DNA from: Kineococcus rhizosphaerae
GTDB taxonomy: Bacteria; Actinomycetota; Actinomycetes; Actinomycetales; Kineococcaceae
NCBI RefSeq assembly: GCF_003002055.1
Contig: NZ_PVZF01000011.1
Span: forward strand, 124,001 to 188,000
Length of the DNA stretch: 64,000 nt
Reading direction: 5' to 3'
The translations under genes were made by a program, and so were the position numbers. Within the stretch, counting starts at the first letter, position 1; each line of letters begins with the position of its first letter. The notes below the pieces were generated by a model that saw nothing but the letters and a program-made list of their open reading frames with translations, was not told the DNA's origin and did no database searches. Shown one piece after another: positions 40,826 to 48,889 of this stretch.

Positions 40826-41033
40826 GGACCAGGCACCCGTCGTGGCCGCCGAACCCGAAGCTGTTGGACAGCACCGGGCCCGGCACCTAGGCGGTCGGCT
40901 TCGTCACGACGTCGACGTCGAGGTCGTCGTCGAGGTTCTCGTGCCCGACGGTGGGCGGGGTGGTCGCCGGTCCGCGCGCCCCGGTGCACGCGCAGCACGG
41001 CCGCGGGTGCGTCCGGCGCCGACACGGGCACGG
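40797..41033 (-). pseudogene. remnant of a beta-ketoacyl-ACP synthase II (fabF) 3' end
   Basis: The frame reads PPTVGHENLDDDLDVDVVTK, PTA, a TAG stop (40887-40889), then VPGPVLSNSFGFGGHDGCLV and LTPPSAPTR to a TGA at 40797. PPT-(2)-(E/N)x-DxxxDLD and NSFGFGGHx-xxLV are the C-terminal signatures of KAS II. Upstream residues (APAAVLRVHRGA) need a frameshift to align with the GAVEAVL-type helix. The rest of the gene is missing. It overlaps the last 29 bp of the photolyase-like gene. Confidence 0.75.
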
Positions 41034-41052
41034 TGGAGGGGACCCGAGCCGC

Positions 41053-41463
41053 TCAGGCGCCCGCCGAGACGTTGACCATCCAGTCGACGCCGAACCGGTC
41101 GGTGAGCGCCCCGTACAGGTCGCCCCACACCTGCTTCTCCAGCGGGGTCGTGACTTTCCCGCCCTCGGCGAGGCCGGTGAAGAACCGCTCCCCCTCGGCG
41201 GAGTCGTCCCCGAACAGGCACAGCGCGACGTTGCCGCCGCCCGCCGCGGACATCCCGGGCATGGCGTCGGAGACCATGAGCGTCAGGCCCGCGGGGGTGT
41301 CGAGCTGGCCGTGCATGACGCCGTCGGGGTCGACGCCCTCACCGCCGCCGTAGTCGGCGAAGGTCATGACGCTCGCCTCCCCGCCGAGGACGGAGCGGTA
41401 GAACTCCAGGGCCTCGCGGGCGGTGCCGGCGAGGCAGACGTACGGGCTGAGGCGGGTGCTCAC
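41053..41463 (-). CDS. VOC superfamily protein (PhnB/3-dmu-9_3-mt type)
   Basis: 136 residues from GTG 41463, with GGAGG upstream. LSPYVCLAGTAREALEFYRS and VLGGEASVMTFADYG open the fold; VMHGQLDTPAGLTLMVSDAM, VALCLFGDDSAEGERFFTGL, then WGDLYGALTDRFGVDWMVNV close it, which is the exact order of the PhnB-like glyoxalase family. Members are often induced stress proteins without known reaction. Sits beside the fabF remnant. Confidence 0.9.
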   Translation of the reverse strand: MSTRLSPYVCLAGTAREALEFYRSVLGGEASVMTFADYGGGEGVDPDGVMHGQLDTPAGLTLMVSDAMPGMSAAGGGNVALCLFGDDSAEGERFFTGLAEGGKVTTPLEKQVWGDLYGALTDRFGVDWMVNVSAGA

Positions 41464-41929
41464 GGGAACCTCCAGGAGACGGGCGGGCCGCCCTGCGCGA
41501 CCCCACCCCTGCGACCCGCACCGCGCGCCGAACTCATCGGCGCGCGGGTCCGGTGGCGGGAGGTCGGGAGGGTGCCCCGCGTCGTGCGGGTGGGCACGAT
41601 CGATACGGCCGTCCCGCGACACCCCGATCCCCCGGCGGCCCACCACGGCGTGTCGGCGGACGACGGCATCGATCCTGCACGCCTCACCCGGCACGGACTT
41701 CCTCCGGCAGGCCGGGGACCCCCGGGTGGTCGACCGGGCCACTCCCACCGACCCCCGACCGACTCCGTCACCGGGGCGGCTGACCACCTCGGTGACGGCA
41801 GGTCGTCCAGGACGCAGGAACGGCGTGCGGAACCCGGGCACCACCGTGCTCCCCGGCGACCGCGCGGTCACGGCGATCTCGGTGCGGAGTCGTCCTCGGG
41901 AACTGCCCGATCGCTGTCGCGCAGGATCT
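41464..41929. other. 466-bp gap, nothing recognised
   Basis: Between the VOC gene start and the stop of the sigma partner gene. Frames on both strands are Arg/Pro/Ser-rich with no motif. I see no hairpin or RNA gene. Confidence 0.5.
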
Positions 41930-43003
41930 TCAGCTGCCGTCGTCGAAGTCCTGGCTGTCGCGGAGCTGCTTCACCAGCGGGCCGAAGGTGGCCGGGTCCG
42001 GGCGCAGGACGGCACCGGTGCTGGAGAACACCAGGTCGCAGCGGCCGGTGACGTCCACGAGCAGGTAGGTGTACTCCCGCAGGTAGCGCTCAGTGGGCGT
42101 GCTGTCGGGGTTGTGCTCGTAGTCCGGGGTGGTGAGCAGGTCGATCTGCGCCTGCTGCCCGGGCTCGGGAAGGCAGTCGGGCTGGCCGTCCACATGGGCG
42201 GCGTCGTCCACTGCCTCCTGCAAGCGGGCGAGCAGACCCGGGTCGTGGGTCTGACCCGTCCACGCGTTCGTGGTGTCCGTGATCGTCGCGCCCGCCACGG
42301 GATTGGTGCTGGCGCGGGCCGGCGCCTGTCGTTCCCCGGACCGGGGCTGGATGGTGAGACTGTCCAGCAGGTCGTGGACCTGCGCCTCGTCACCGGCGAG
42401 CTGCACCCGCACCCCGCGCGAGGGGACACTGACGGTGGCGCTGCTGTCGTTGCCGTGGACGATGTCGTCGAGGTAGACGGGCACCCCGTCGATGAGATCG
42501 AGCCCTGAGGTGGTCCCCGATCCTCCAGTCCACTGCCGCACCGCCCACGGCACCACCAGGGCGCCAGGACCGTCCTGGGCGAGGTCGCAGTCCGGCCCCA
42601 GGCTCGCGGTCGATGCGCCCACCACGGTGATCGCGCCGGGAGCCACGCACGCCGCCTGCGCTGAGCCGGTCCTCACCTCGTAGCCCTGCGCGGTGACCTG
42701 GACACCGTTGACGCCGCGATCGGTGGCCTCGATGCCCGGCGGCTGCCACTGCTCTTCCGGGGCGGGTTCGACCGTGGTTGCCGGCGTCACCGGCCGGACA
42801 CGAACGGCACCTCCCCCACCGGAACCAGTCGCCACGAGCGCGGCGGCGGTGCAGGCAGCGACCAAGCCCGTGGTGGCGATGGCTGCCGTGCGCCGGCGTG
42901 CGTGCTGGCGGCGCCGGGCGGCGTGCAGGACCGCGTCGGGGTCCAGACGCCTCGGCGGGGTCGGCACGGCGTCGCTCAGCAACCGCTGGAGGTCCTGGTT
43001 CAT
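41930..43003 (-). CDS. membrane partner of ECF sigma factor
   Basis: 357 residues. Cytoplasmic N-terminus NQDLQRLLSDAVPTPPRRLD and an Arg-rich stretch, one transmembrane helix (AAIATTGLVAACTAAALVAT, about 39-58), then a 300-residue extracytoplasmic part with Cys residues and blocks such as VNGVQVTAQGYEVRTGSAQA, SGLDLIDGVPVYLDDIVHGN and LREYTYLLVDVTGRCDLVF. The ATG overlaps the sigma factor TGA (ATGA). The plan is that of a SigE-family anti-sigma or sensor partner, but I see no zinc-binding anti-sigma motif. Confidence 0.72.
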   Translation of the reverse strand: MNQDLQRLLSDAVPTPPRRLDPDAVLHAARRRQHARRRTAAIATTGLVAACTAAALVATGSGGGGAVRVRPVTPATTVEPAPEEQWQPPGIEATDRGVNGVQVTAQGYEVRTGSAQAACVAPGAITVVGASTASLGPDCDLAQDGPGALVVPWAVRQWTGGSGTTSGLDLIDGVPVYLDDIVHGNDSSATVSVPSRGVRVQLAGDEAQVHDLLDSLTIQPRSGERQAPARASTNPVAGATITDTTNAWTGQTHDPGLLARLQEAVDDAAHVDGQPDCLPEPGQQAQIDLLTTPDYEHNPDSTPTERYLREYTYLLVDVTGRCDLVFSSTGAVLRPDPATFGPLVKQLRDSQDFDDGS

Positions 43004-43524
43004 CGCGCACTCCCCTGAAGACGAAGCCCGTGCAAGGCGGGGTGACGGCGCAGCGTGGCCAGCGCCTTGGAAGTCTGGTTCTTCACCGTGCCCACGGAGC
43101 AGTCCAGGGCAGCGGCGGTGTCGACCTCGGTGAGGTCCTCGTAGAAGCGCAAGGCGATGACCGCCCGCTGACGCGGGGGCAGTGCCCGCACCGCGGTGAG
43201 CAGGACGTGGTGGACCTCTGGCCCCAGGCCGGCGGGCACGGGTAGTTCGGGCAGGTCGGCGGTGGGGATCTCCCCGCGCCAGCGCCGGCGGCGCCAGTCG
43301 AGCGCCTGGTTCACCATGACCCGGCGGACGTAGGCGACAGCGCCTTCACGCCCGTTCGAGCCCTCGGTGCCGCCGATGCGCCGCCAGTGCGGCCAAGCCC
43401 GCACCAGCGCGGTCTGCACCAGGTCCTCGGCAGTGGCCCAGTCCCCCGTCAGCAGCCACGCCGTACCCAGCAGCGTCTGCTGCCTCCTGCTCACGAACAG
43501 CCGGAAGTCCTCCGCTGCATCCAT
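43000..43524 (-). CDS. ECF sigma factor, SigE family
   Basis: 174 residues. Region 2: DAAEDFRLFVSRRQQTLLGT and AWLLTGDWATAEDLVQTALV then RAWPHW; region 4: VRALPPRQRAVIALRFYEDL then DTAAALDCSVGTVKNQTSKA. ATG 43524 has GAGGAGG at the right distance. Co-translated with the membrane partner at 41930-43003. Likely responds to a surface signal; its promoter targets cannot be inferred here. Confidence 0.93.
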   Translation of the reverse strand: MDAAEDFRLFVSRRQQTLLGTAWLLTGDWATAEDLVQTALVRAWPHWRRIGGTEGSNGREGAVAYVRRVMVNQALDWRRRRWRGEIPTADLPELPVPAGLGPEVHHVLLTAVRALPPRQRAVIALRFYEDLTEVDTAAALDCSVGTVKNQTSKALATLRRHPALHGLRLQGSAR

Positions 43525-43727
43525 CTGGGCCTCCTCGGTGCCTCACCCGCTACAACCGGCTGGACCCTGCAGAAGGTTGTCCCGCGCTTCTCGGAGCCGC
43601 TCTGGACCGCACGGTCGTCCCGCCGTCCGCGCGCTCGACGACCTCACGCTCCCACCGAAGACCACGAGATCACGGATCACGTGCTGCGGGGGTAGCCACC
43701 CTCACGGATCGTCGGCAGGCTCACCCA

Positions 43728-44237
43728 GTGCCCTTCGCCGGTGAGCCCCCAGCCGACAGCACCGACACCTTCGCCCTGGCCGTCGACTACCTCGACTGGT
43801 ACGGCGAGGTCCTGCTGCGCCGGCTCGACGGCCTGAGCCCTCACCAGCAGACCACCCCGGCCGTGCCCTCGGGCTGGTCCGCGCTCGGCCTGGTCAAGCA
43901 CTCGGCGTCCGTGCGGCGGTACTGGGTGCGGCACGTCTTCGCCGGCGAGGACGTCGACTTCTCCTGGCCCGGTACCGCCGAGCAGGAGTGGCAGATCACC
44001 ACCGACGACACCCCGGCACGCATCCGCGACTACTACCGGACCGAGCACGAACACTCCCTGTGCGTCCTGCGCCGCACGGCCCCGGACGTGGTCTCGGCGC
44101 GCGGCTACGGCGACACCGACGTCCGGCCGACCCTGGCCTGGGTCGCGCTGCACCTGCTGCAGGAGTCCGCCCGCCACAGCGGCCACCTCGACATCAGCCG
44201 CGAACTCACCGACGGATCCACCCACCTGGACCCGTGA
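43728..44237 (+). CDS. DinB/DUF664 family protein
   Basis: 169 residues, four-helix bundle. ALAVDYLDWYGEVLLRRLDG, SALGLVKHSASVRRYWVRHV and LLQESARHSGHLDISRELTD carry the His residues (K-H, H-S-G-H) that bind a divalent metal in DinB-like thiol-dependent enzymes such as bacillithiol or mycothiol S-transferases. GTG 43728. Actinobacteria use mycothiol, so a mycothiol-dependent reaction is possible, but the substrate is unknown. Confidence 0.88.
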   Translation: MPFAGEPPADSTDTFALAVDYLDWYGEVLLRRLDGLSPHQQTTPAVPSGWSALGLVKHSASVRRYWVRHVFAGEDVDFSWPGTAEQEWQITTDDTPARIRDYYRTEHEHSLCVLRRTAPDVVSARGYGDTDVRPTLAWVALHLLQESARHSGHLDISRELTDGSTHLDP

Positions 44238-44394
44238 CGCCGGTCCCGCTGCGGACGTCGGCACCCGTCCGCGGCAGCCGCGCACCCGCTGATGGCGCGC
44301 TGCGGGCCACGACGCGCTCGTGGCACCCTGCGAGCGAGGTGGTGGCGACAGCGCCCCGTGCTTCGCGGCCCGGCGAGCGGCAGGACGACGAGGA

Positions 44395-44769
44395 TCAATC
44401 GTCGGGCGGTTGCAGCACGCACAGCTCGTTGCCGTCCGGATCGGCCAGGACGTGCCAACGCCACCCCTGCTCGACGACAACCTCAGACGTCAGGCGGACG
44501 CCGCCTGCGGCTTCGATCCGGGCCACCTCCGCCTCCAGGTCGCTGGTCCGCAGGTCCAGGTGCATCCGGTTCTTCCCGCCTTTGGGGTCTCCCGTGCGTT
44601 GCAGCAACAGCTCCACCCCGTCTCCGCTGGAGGGGACCAGGCTCAGGTAGGGCCCTCCTCCGTACTCGTCACGCCGGTACCCGAGGACCGCCGTCCAGAA
44701 GGCCGCGGCGCGGTCGAGGTCGCTGGTGTCCAAGACCGCCACGAGCTCTCCGCGGGAGTATCGCTGCAC
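44395..44769 (-). CDS. VOC superfamily (glyoxalase-like) protein
   Basis: 124 residues from GTG 44769 (AGGA upstream). VAVLDTSDLDRAAAFWTAVL and GYRRDEYGGGPYLSLVP form the first half, MHLDLRTSDLEAEVARIEAA and WRWHVLADPDGNELCVLQPP the second, the usual paired beta-alpha-beta-beta-beta units. His and Glu of the metal site (MHLD, GNELC) are present. Resistance or dioxygenase-like role possible; nothing in the context decides. Confidence 0.9.
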   Translation of the reverse strand: MQRYSRGELVAVLDTSDLDRAAAFWTAVLGYRRDEYGGGPYLSLVPSSGDGVELLLQRTGDPKGGKNRMHLDLRTSDLEAEVARIEAAGGVRLTSEVVVEQGWRWHVLADPDGNELCVLQPPDD

Positions 44770-44868
44770 GTGACGATCCTGGCACCGGGCGAGCGACACC
44801 CGCCCGCTCCTGCGCTGCGGTGGACGTCGTGGCGCGTCCAGCGCAGACCGCACGACGGTCGAACGCAG

Positions 44869-45258
44869 TCAGAACGCTTCCTCGTCGGCCACGCCGTCTC
44901 GCGCGACGGTGGCCGGAGCCCCAGCTGGACCACCGGGGCAGTGCATCCGAGCCACCACCGCACCAGGCACGTCCTCGGCACCGGGACGGGTCCGCGCCCA
45001 CTCCGCTCTGACCTCGCGGACCCGCTCGTCGAGCGGTCGCTCCTCGCCGGCCGCACCCACCACCACAGCAGAGGGCACCCACTGCGCCTGAGCCCACACG
45101 GCCACCTCGTCGCGCGACCCGGTGAACAGGTCGCGGCGCTCGCCCCGCGTCACCTCACCCACCCACCTGCCTCCCGTTTCACGAAAGACCCTCACCGTCG
45201 CTGGTCGAGGCGACGGCGGAACGTCGGCAGCGGAGTGCTTCTCGCGATGCGCCACCAC
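44869..45258 (-). CDS. small hypothetical protein
   Basis: About 129 residues. ATVRVFRETGGRWVGEVTRG and FTGSRDEVAVWAQAQW look like a DUF2188-type two-strand unit (a residue pattern R-x-x-G-x-W-V then a helix). The C-terminal half is charged and helical: DERVREVRAEWARTRPGAED. Tandem GTG codons at 45256-45258 and 45253-45255 are possible starts, and a later one is also possible. Function unknown. Confidence 0.5.
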   Translation of the reverse strand: MVAHREKHSAADVPPSPRPATVRVFRETGGRWVGEVTRGERRDLFTGSRDEVAVWAQAQWVPSAVVVGAAGEERPLDERVREVRAEWARTRPGAEDVPGAVVARMHCPGGPAGAPATVARDGVADEEAF

Positions 45259-45641
45259 GCGACACTGGTAGCTCCAGCAGGCCTCGGCCAGTGACCACCG
45301 GATCTCGCGGGACCGGGTGACGTCGTGGTCGTGGCGCCGTCCACGCGCGGGACGACTTCGCGCTCATCTCGACGACAGTCGTGTCCCACCATCTGTGTCG
45401 CCACGTGGAGTGCGCCGTGGGTGTCTGCTCAGAGCCGCCCCGGCGACGTCCTGAGGACACCCACCCCTCGTTCCACGACCCCGCGCTCAGGTCCGCCCTC
45501 GTCGGCGGTGACACCTCCGACGACGACGAGGAGTTCAGCGCGACCAGTTCAGCGGGTGGACCTCGCGCCACCGCCGGGACCCGAGGATCCCGCCCGCGGT
45601 CCTGGCGCGACGACCCGACGCCTGCGCCGTAGGTTCGGGAG
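45259..45641. other. 383-bp gap, no clear gene
   Basis: Contains a TAGGTT -10 box (45630-45635) for the next gene. One plus-strand frame (45381-45632) includes an acidic SALVGGDTSDDDEEFSATSS run; without start or family support I do not call it. Confidence 0.45.
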
Positions 45642-46514
45642 GTGGACGACCGGAGCGGGCAGCCCGAGACCTCCTGGCCCGACGAGGAGGGGACGGAGGA
45701 GCTGGGCGGGCGGGGTCCACTGGTGTGGGTGCCGTGGTCGCTCGTCGCGAGCGCCGTCGTCAGCGCGGTGGTCCTGGCCGAGGTGTTCCGGCGTTTCCTG
45801 ACCGGTCTCGCGGACACGGTCTACTTCGGCAGCTACGTCTCGGAGGAGACGCTGCACAGCCGGATGGACTTCACGTTCTCCGTGCGGTTCCGCCTGCTGT
45901 GGGCGACGGTGCCGGTGCCGGAGGTCCTGCTGGCCTCCTCGCTGGTGCTGGTGGCGCTGGCGGGCCTGGTCGCGGCGGGGCGGCCCGGTTGGCTCGTCCC
46001 CTCCCGCTGGGCCGGCCGGGTCGCGGCGGGGGCGGCGCTGCTGACGGCGGTGGAGAGCGTGCTGTGCCTGGTGATGCTGTTCGACCTGACCGACGAACCG
46101 CCCAGCGAGCCGTTCGGGAACCTGCAGATGACCTACCTGTTGCCGAACACCGGCGGGTTCCCGCAGATCGCCCCCGTCCTGGCGCTGCTGGTGGTGACCG
46201 CGGTGGTGCCGGTGTCCGCGGCCCTCGTGCTGTGGCGGGTGCGGGACCGGCGACCCGACACCGGTCGCACAGCCGACACCGGTCGCACCGCCGGTCCGGT
46301 CCCGGCGGACTCGACGCCGACCGGTTCCCGGAGCGGGGAGCTCCCCGGGGCGACGGACGAGACGGTCCCCCGGACGGCCCCCGACGCGGCCCACGAGGAG
46401 GCGTTCGACGCGCCCCACGACCGGGCGAGCGGAGGGGCACCGGTCGCCCCGGCCCGCGCGGTGCCCACGCTCTCGGCCGCCCAGCTCGAGGCGTACCGCC
46501 GCCCTCCGGTGTGA
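45642..46514 (+). CDS. membrane protein, four helices, unknown
   Basis: 290 residues. An acidic lead, then about four transmembrane helices (LVASAVVSAVVLAEVF, LLASSLVLVALAGLVAAG, VAAGAALLTAVESVLCLVML, IAPVLALLVVTAVVPVSAAL), and a 90-residue cytoplasmic tail rich in Asp/Glu/Pro/Thr. The tail contains a DTGRTA duplication caused by a 14-bp direct repeat (46257-46270, 46275-46288). GTG 45642 is 6 nt after TAGGTT, so probably leaderless. Family unknown. Confidence 0.75.
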   Translation: MDDRSGQPETSWPDEEGTEELGGRGPLVWVPWSLVASAVVSAVVLAEVFRRFLTGLADTVYFGSYVSEETLHSRMDFTFSVRFRLLWATVPVPEVLLASSLVLVALAGLVAAGRPGWLVPSRWAGRVAAGAALLTAVESVLCLVMLFDLTDEPPSEPFGNLQMTYLLPNTGGFPQIAPVLALLVVTAVVPVSAALVLWRVRDRRPDTGRTADTGRTAGPVPADSTPTGSRSGELPGATDETVPRTAPDAAHEEAFDAPHDRASGGAPVAPARAVPTLSAAQLEAYRRPPV

Positions 46515-46543
46515 GGCGCAGCGACGCTGAGTCGGGAGGACAG

Positions 46544-46567
46544 GTCGAGGTCGCCGACCACCTCGAC
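46544..46567. terminator. hairpin after the 45642 gene
   Basis: GTCGAGGT (46544-46551) and ACCTCGAC (46560-46567), perfect 8-bp arms, between two convergent genes. No T tract; moderate candidate. Confidence 0.35.
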
Positions 46568-46677
46568 GCCTGACCTCGGGCACGAAACCACGTCGCTGTC
46601 ACGGCGCACCCGGGGTGCGGCGACGGGCGCCGGCGCCGTCATGACACGCCGATGACCGAGTCCCCCCGCGGCAGCCG

Positions 46678-47280
46678 TCACACTGCCTGAACAGCGAGGA
46701 CCGCATGAGGACGGCGCTCGCCATCTTCAGGCCGCTGCAAGCGGTCGACCTCCTCGAACCCGGCCGAGGCCAAGTGGTCAGCCATCTCGTCCACCGGCCA
46801 CCGGTACGCCGTCGTGACCTTGTGCTCGAACGGCTCACGCACCAGACCGTCGAAGAAGCCCAGCACCAGCACCCCACCCGTCACCAGGAGCCGGCGGATG
46901 CTGACCAGAGCACCGTCCAGCTGCCCAGGCTCGACGTGGATGAGGGAGTACCACGCGAGCACCCCAGCCACGGAGGCGTCTGCACGCGCGATGTCGTTCA
47001 GCGATCCCACCTCGAAGGCCGCCCCCGGGTGGGTCCGGCGGGCGTGGGCGACGAACTCCGGTACCACGTCGATGCCCACCACCTCGCACCCGCCGGCGTG
47101 CAGGTGACCCGTCAGATGTCCTGGTCCGCAGCCCAGGTCCAGGACCAGACCGGACAGGTGTTGCAGGTGCCGATCGATGAGCCGCACGTCATCGGGGTGC
47201 ACGACGTCCATCGAGCCCAGCAGGTCGATGTACTGCTGCGCGAGTGAGGAGTAGGCATCCTGGACGGCACGGGAGTTCAT
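46678..47280 (-). CDS. SAM-dependent methyltransferase
   Basis: About 200 residues, class I fold. SAM motif LVLDLGCGPGHLTGHLHAGG (motif I) and CEVVGIDVVPEFVAHARRTH (acidic loop), then AGVLAWYSLIHVEPGQLDGA and RLLVTGGVLVLGFFDG. ATG 47280 is 7 nt from TAGCGT (complement of 47288-47293), so the message is probably leaderless; the frame extends upstream but with basic filler. Acceptor unknown; could be a small molecule. Confidence 0.9.
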   Translation of the reverse strand: MNSRAVQDAYSSLAQQYIDLLGSMDVVHPDDVRLIDRHLQHLSGLVLDLGCGPGHLTGHLHAGGCEVVGIDVVPEFVAHARRTHPGAAFEVGSLNDIARADASVAGVLAWYSLIHVEPGQLDGALVSIRRLLVTGGVLVLGFFDGLVREPFEHKVTTAYRWPVDEMADHLASAGFEEVDRLQRPEDGERRPHAVLAVQAV

Positions 47281-47444
47281 CGCACGCACGCTAGCCAGGA
47301 GAGACCGACGAGACCTCGACGGTCGAACCACCCGACCTGACGAGACCGCGCGGTCATCCCTCGCAGTCTCGCCGAAGCTGCCGCTCGGTCGTAGGGCCGT
47401 GCGTCCGGGCCCCTGCCCTCCCCGGCCGCGGATAGCGTGATCAC

Positions 47445-47900
47445 GTGGACCACCGCCTGCGCGTGCGCACCCCCGCCGACGTCGACGTCGTCATCGGCTG
47501 GGTCCCGGACGCCGAGGCGCTGTACCGGTTCGCGGGGCCCGGCCTGACCTGGCCCGTGACCGCTGAGCAGGTGCACGAGTCCACGGCCGCCGCGGGCAGC
47601 AGTGCCTGGGTCCTGGAGGTGGACGGCCGGACGACCGGTCACGCGCAGTTGACGCGCTCCGGCGACGCGGTGCGGTTGAGCAGGGTCCTCGTCGACCCGG
47701 CCCGGCGCGGCCAGGGACACGGGCGGCGGCTGCTCGTCGCGGTGATCGAGCAGGCCCGCCGGGACGGCGGACGCCGGCTCGACCTGAACGTCGTGGTCGG
47801 CAACGGCACCGCGCACCACCTCTACACCGCGCTGGGGTTCGCACCGGTTGCGGCGCAACCGGTTCCCGACATGATCGCGATGTCCAAGGACCTCGGCTGA
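47445..47900 (+). CDS. GNAT family N-acetyltransferase
   Basis: 151 residues. RVRTPADVDVVIGWVPDAEA and YRFAGPGLTWPVTAEQVHES are the first part; motif A is RLSRVLVDPARRGQGHGRRL (V-x-P-x-x-R-G-x-G), followed by LNVVVGNGTAHHLYTALGFA. GTG 47445 follows TAGCGT by 6 nt, probably leaderless. Convergent with the hydrolase gene, 12 bp between stops. Substrate unknown. Confidence 0.9.
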   Translation: MDHRLRVRTPADVDVVIGWVPDAEALYRFAGPGLTWPVTAEQVHESTAAAGSSAWVLEVDGRTTGHAQLTRSGDAVRLSRVLVDPARRGQGHGRRLLVAVIEQARRDGGRRLDLNVVVGNGTAHHLYTALGFAPVAAQPVPDMIAMSKDLG

Positions 47901-47912
47901 CCGATCCACCGT

Positions 47913-48803
47913 TCAGCGGGTCCGGTCGACGCGGTCGACGAAGTCGCCGACGACGGCGGCGAAGGCGGCGGGCGCCTCCTGCGCGACCAGGTGCCCGACG
48001 TCCGGGACCGTGACCGCGGTGACGTCACCGGCGACCTGGCGCAGCGTCCGCTCTGTGAAGGGTGCGTTGACGCCGTCGACGGCGAGCACGGGGACGGTCA
48101 GCGGCCGCGCCCCGGCCAGGGCTCGCACCCGGTCGCCGCCGGTCAGGGAGGAGCGGTAGATCCCCTCGGTGCCGCGCCAGCCGCCCGGGCGCGCGTAGGT
48201 GCGGGTGAACTCGCCGAGGTCGGCCGCGGTGATCGCGTCCGGCACCGTCGTCATCACCGAGAACGCCCACTCGAGCAGCGTCCGCTCGCGGCCGGCGAGG
48301 AACAGCTCGGGGATCCCGGGGGCGGCCAGGAACCCCACGTGCCAGGAACCACCGTTCGTCACGTCGGCCAGCAGTTCCCAGCCGTACCCGGGCAGGGTGG
48401 TCTCGACGCCGGTGACGCTGAGGACGTCGCCGGGGTGGGTGGCGGCGAACACGACGACCGGTGTGCCGCCGACGTCCTGGCCGGTGACGTGGACCGGCCC
48501 GACGTCGAGGTGGGCGACCAGCTGGTGCAGGTCCTCGGCCACGGTGTCGACGTCGTGACCGCCTCCGTCGTCGGAGCCGGTGCTGGAGTCGCCGAAGCCG
48601 CGCAGGTCGACGGCGAACACGCGGTGGGTGGCGGCGAGCAGCGGGACGACGTCGCGGAAGGCCCACCAGGACTCCGGCCACCCGTGCACGAGCAGGACCG
48701 GGGAGCCACTGTCGCCCGCCGAGACGTAGTGCAGCGTGGTGCCGTTGACCTCGGCGGTGTGGTGCGTGACGCCCGGGACGGTGAGCGGGGAGGGAGCGGG
48801 CAC
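47913..48803 (-). CDS. epoxide hydrolase-like alpha/beta hydrolase
   Basis: 296 residues. LLVHGWPESWWAFRDVVPLL is the HGxP epoxide-hydrolase/haloalkane dehalogenase oxyanion motif; VDLRGFGDSSTGSDDGGGHD follows. The nucleophile is Asp in VTGQDVGGTPVVV (about residue 109), which is Asp rather than Ser as in that family. Acid and His in VPDVGHLVAQEAP complete the site. GTG 48803. Divergent from a MarR gene with a large inverted repeat, so it is likely induced by a hydrophobic or epoxide compound. Confidence 0.9.
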   Translation of the reverse strand: MPAPSPLTVPGVTHHTAEVNGTTLHYVSAGDSGSPVLLVHGWPESWWAFRDVVPLLAATHRVFAVDLRGFGDSSTGSDDGGGHDVDTVAEDLHQLVAHLDVGPVHVTGQDVGGTPVVVFAATHPGDVLSVTGVETTLPGYGWELLADVTNGGSWHVGFLAAPGIPELFLAGRERTLLEWAFSVMTTVPDAITAADLGEFTRTYARPGGWRGTEGIYRSSLTGGDRVRALAGARPLTVPVLAVDGVNAPFTERTLRQVAGDVTAVTVPDVGHLVAQEAPAAFAAVVGDFVDRVDRTR

Positions 48804-48820
48804 GGGTGACTCCTCAGATG

Positions 48821-48860
48821 GACAACTAGGTTGACGACAATGGTGGTCAACCTGGTTGTC
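48821..48860. promoter_or_regulatory. large inverted repeat, MarR operator
   Basis: Arms 48821-48835 (GACAACTAGGTTGAC) and 48846-48860 (GTCAACCTGGTTGTC) pair at 14 of 15 positions across a 10-nt spacer. Each arm is itself nearly palindromic (GACAAC-GTTGAC), so there may be two adjacent MarR dimer sites covering both divergent promoters. Confidence 0.75.
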
Positions 48861-48889
48861 GACGTCAAGGGGGGACCTAGACTCCGGCC

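Noticed and set aside
41464-41929. Possible genes in the gap between VOC and sigma partner
   Set aside because: All frames are Arg/Pro/Ser-rich, without ribosome site, -10 box or recognisable segment.
45259-45641. Acidic frame on the plus strand near 45381-45632
   Set aside because: Only a short Asp/Glu/Ser run stands out; there is no start signal and the rest is low complexity.
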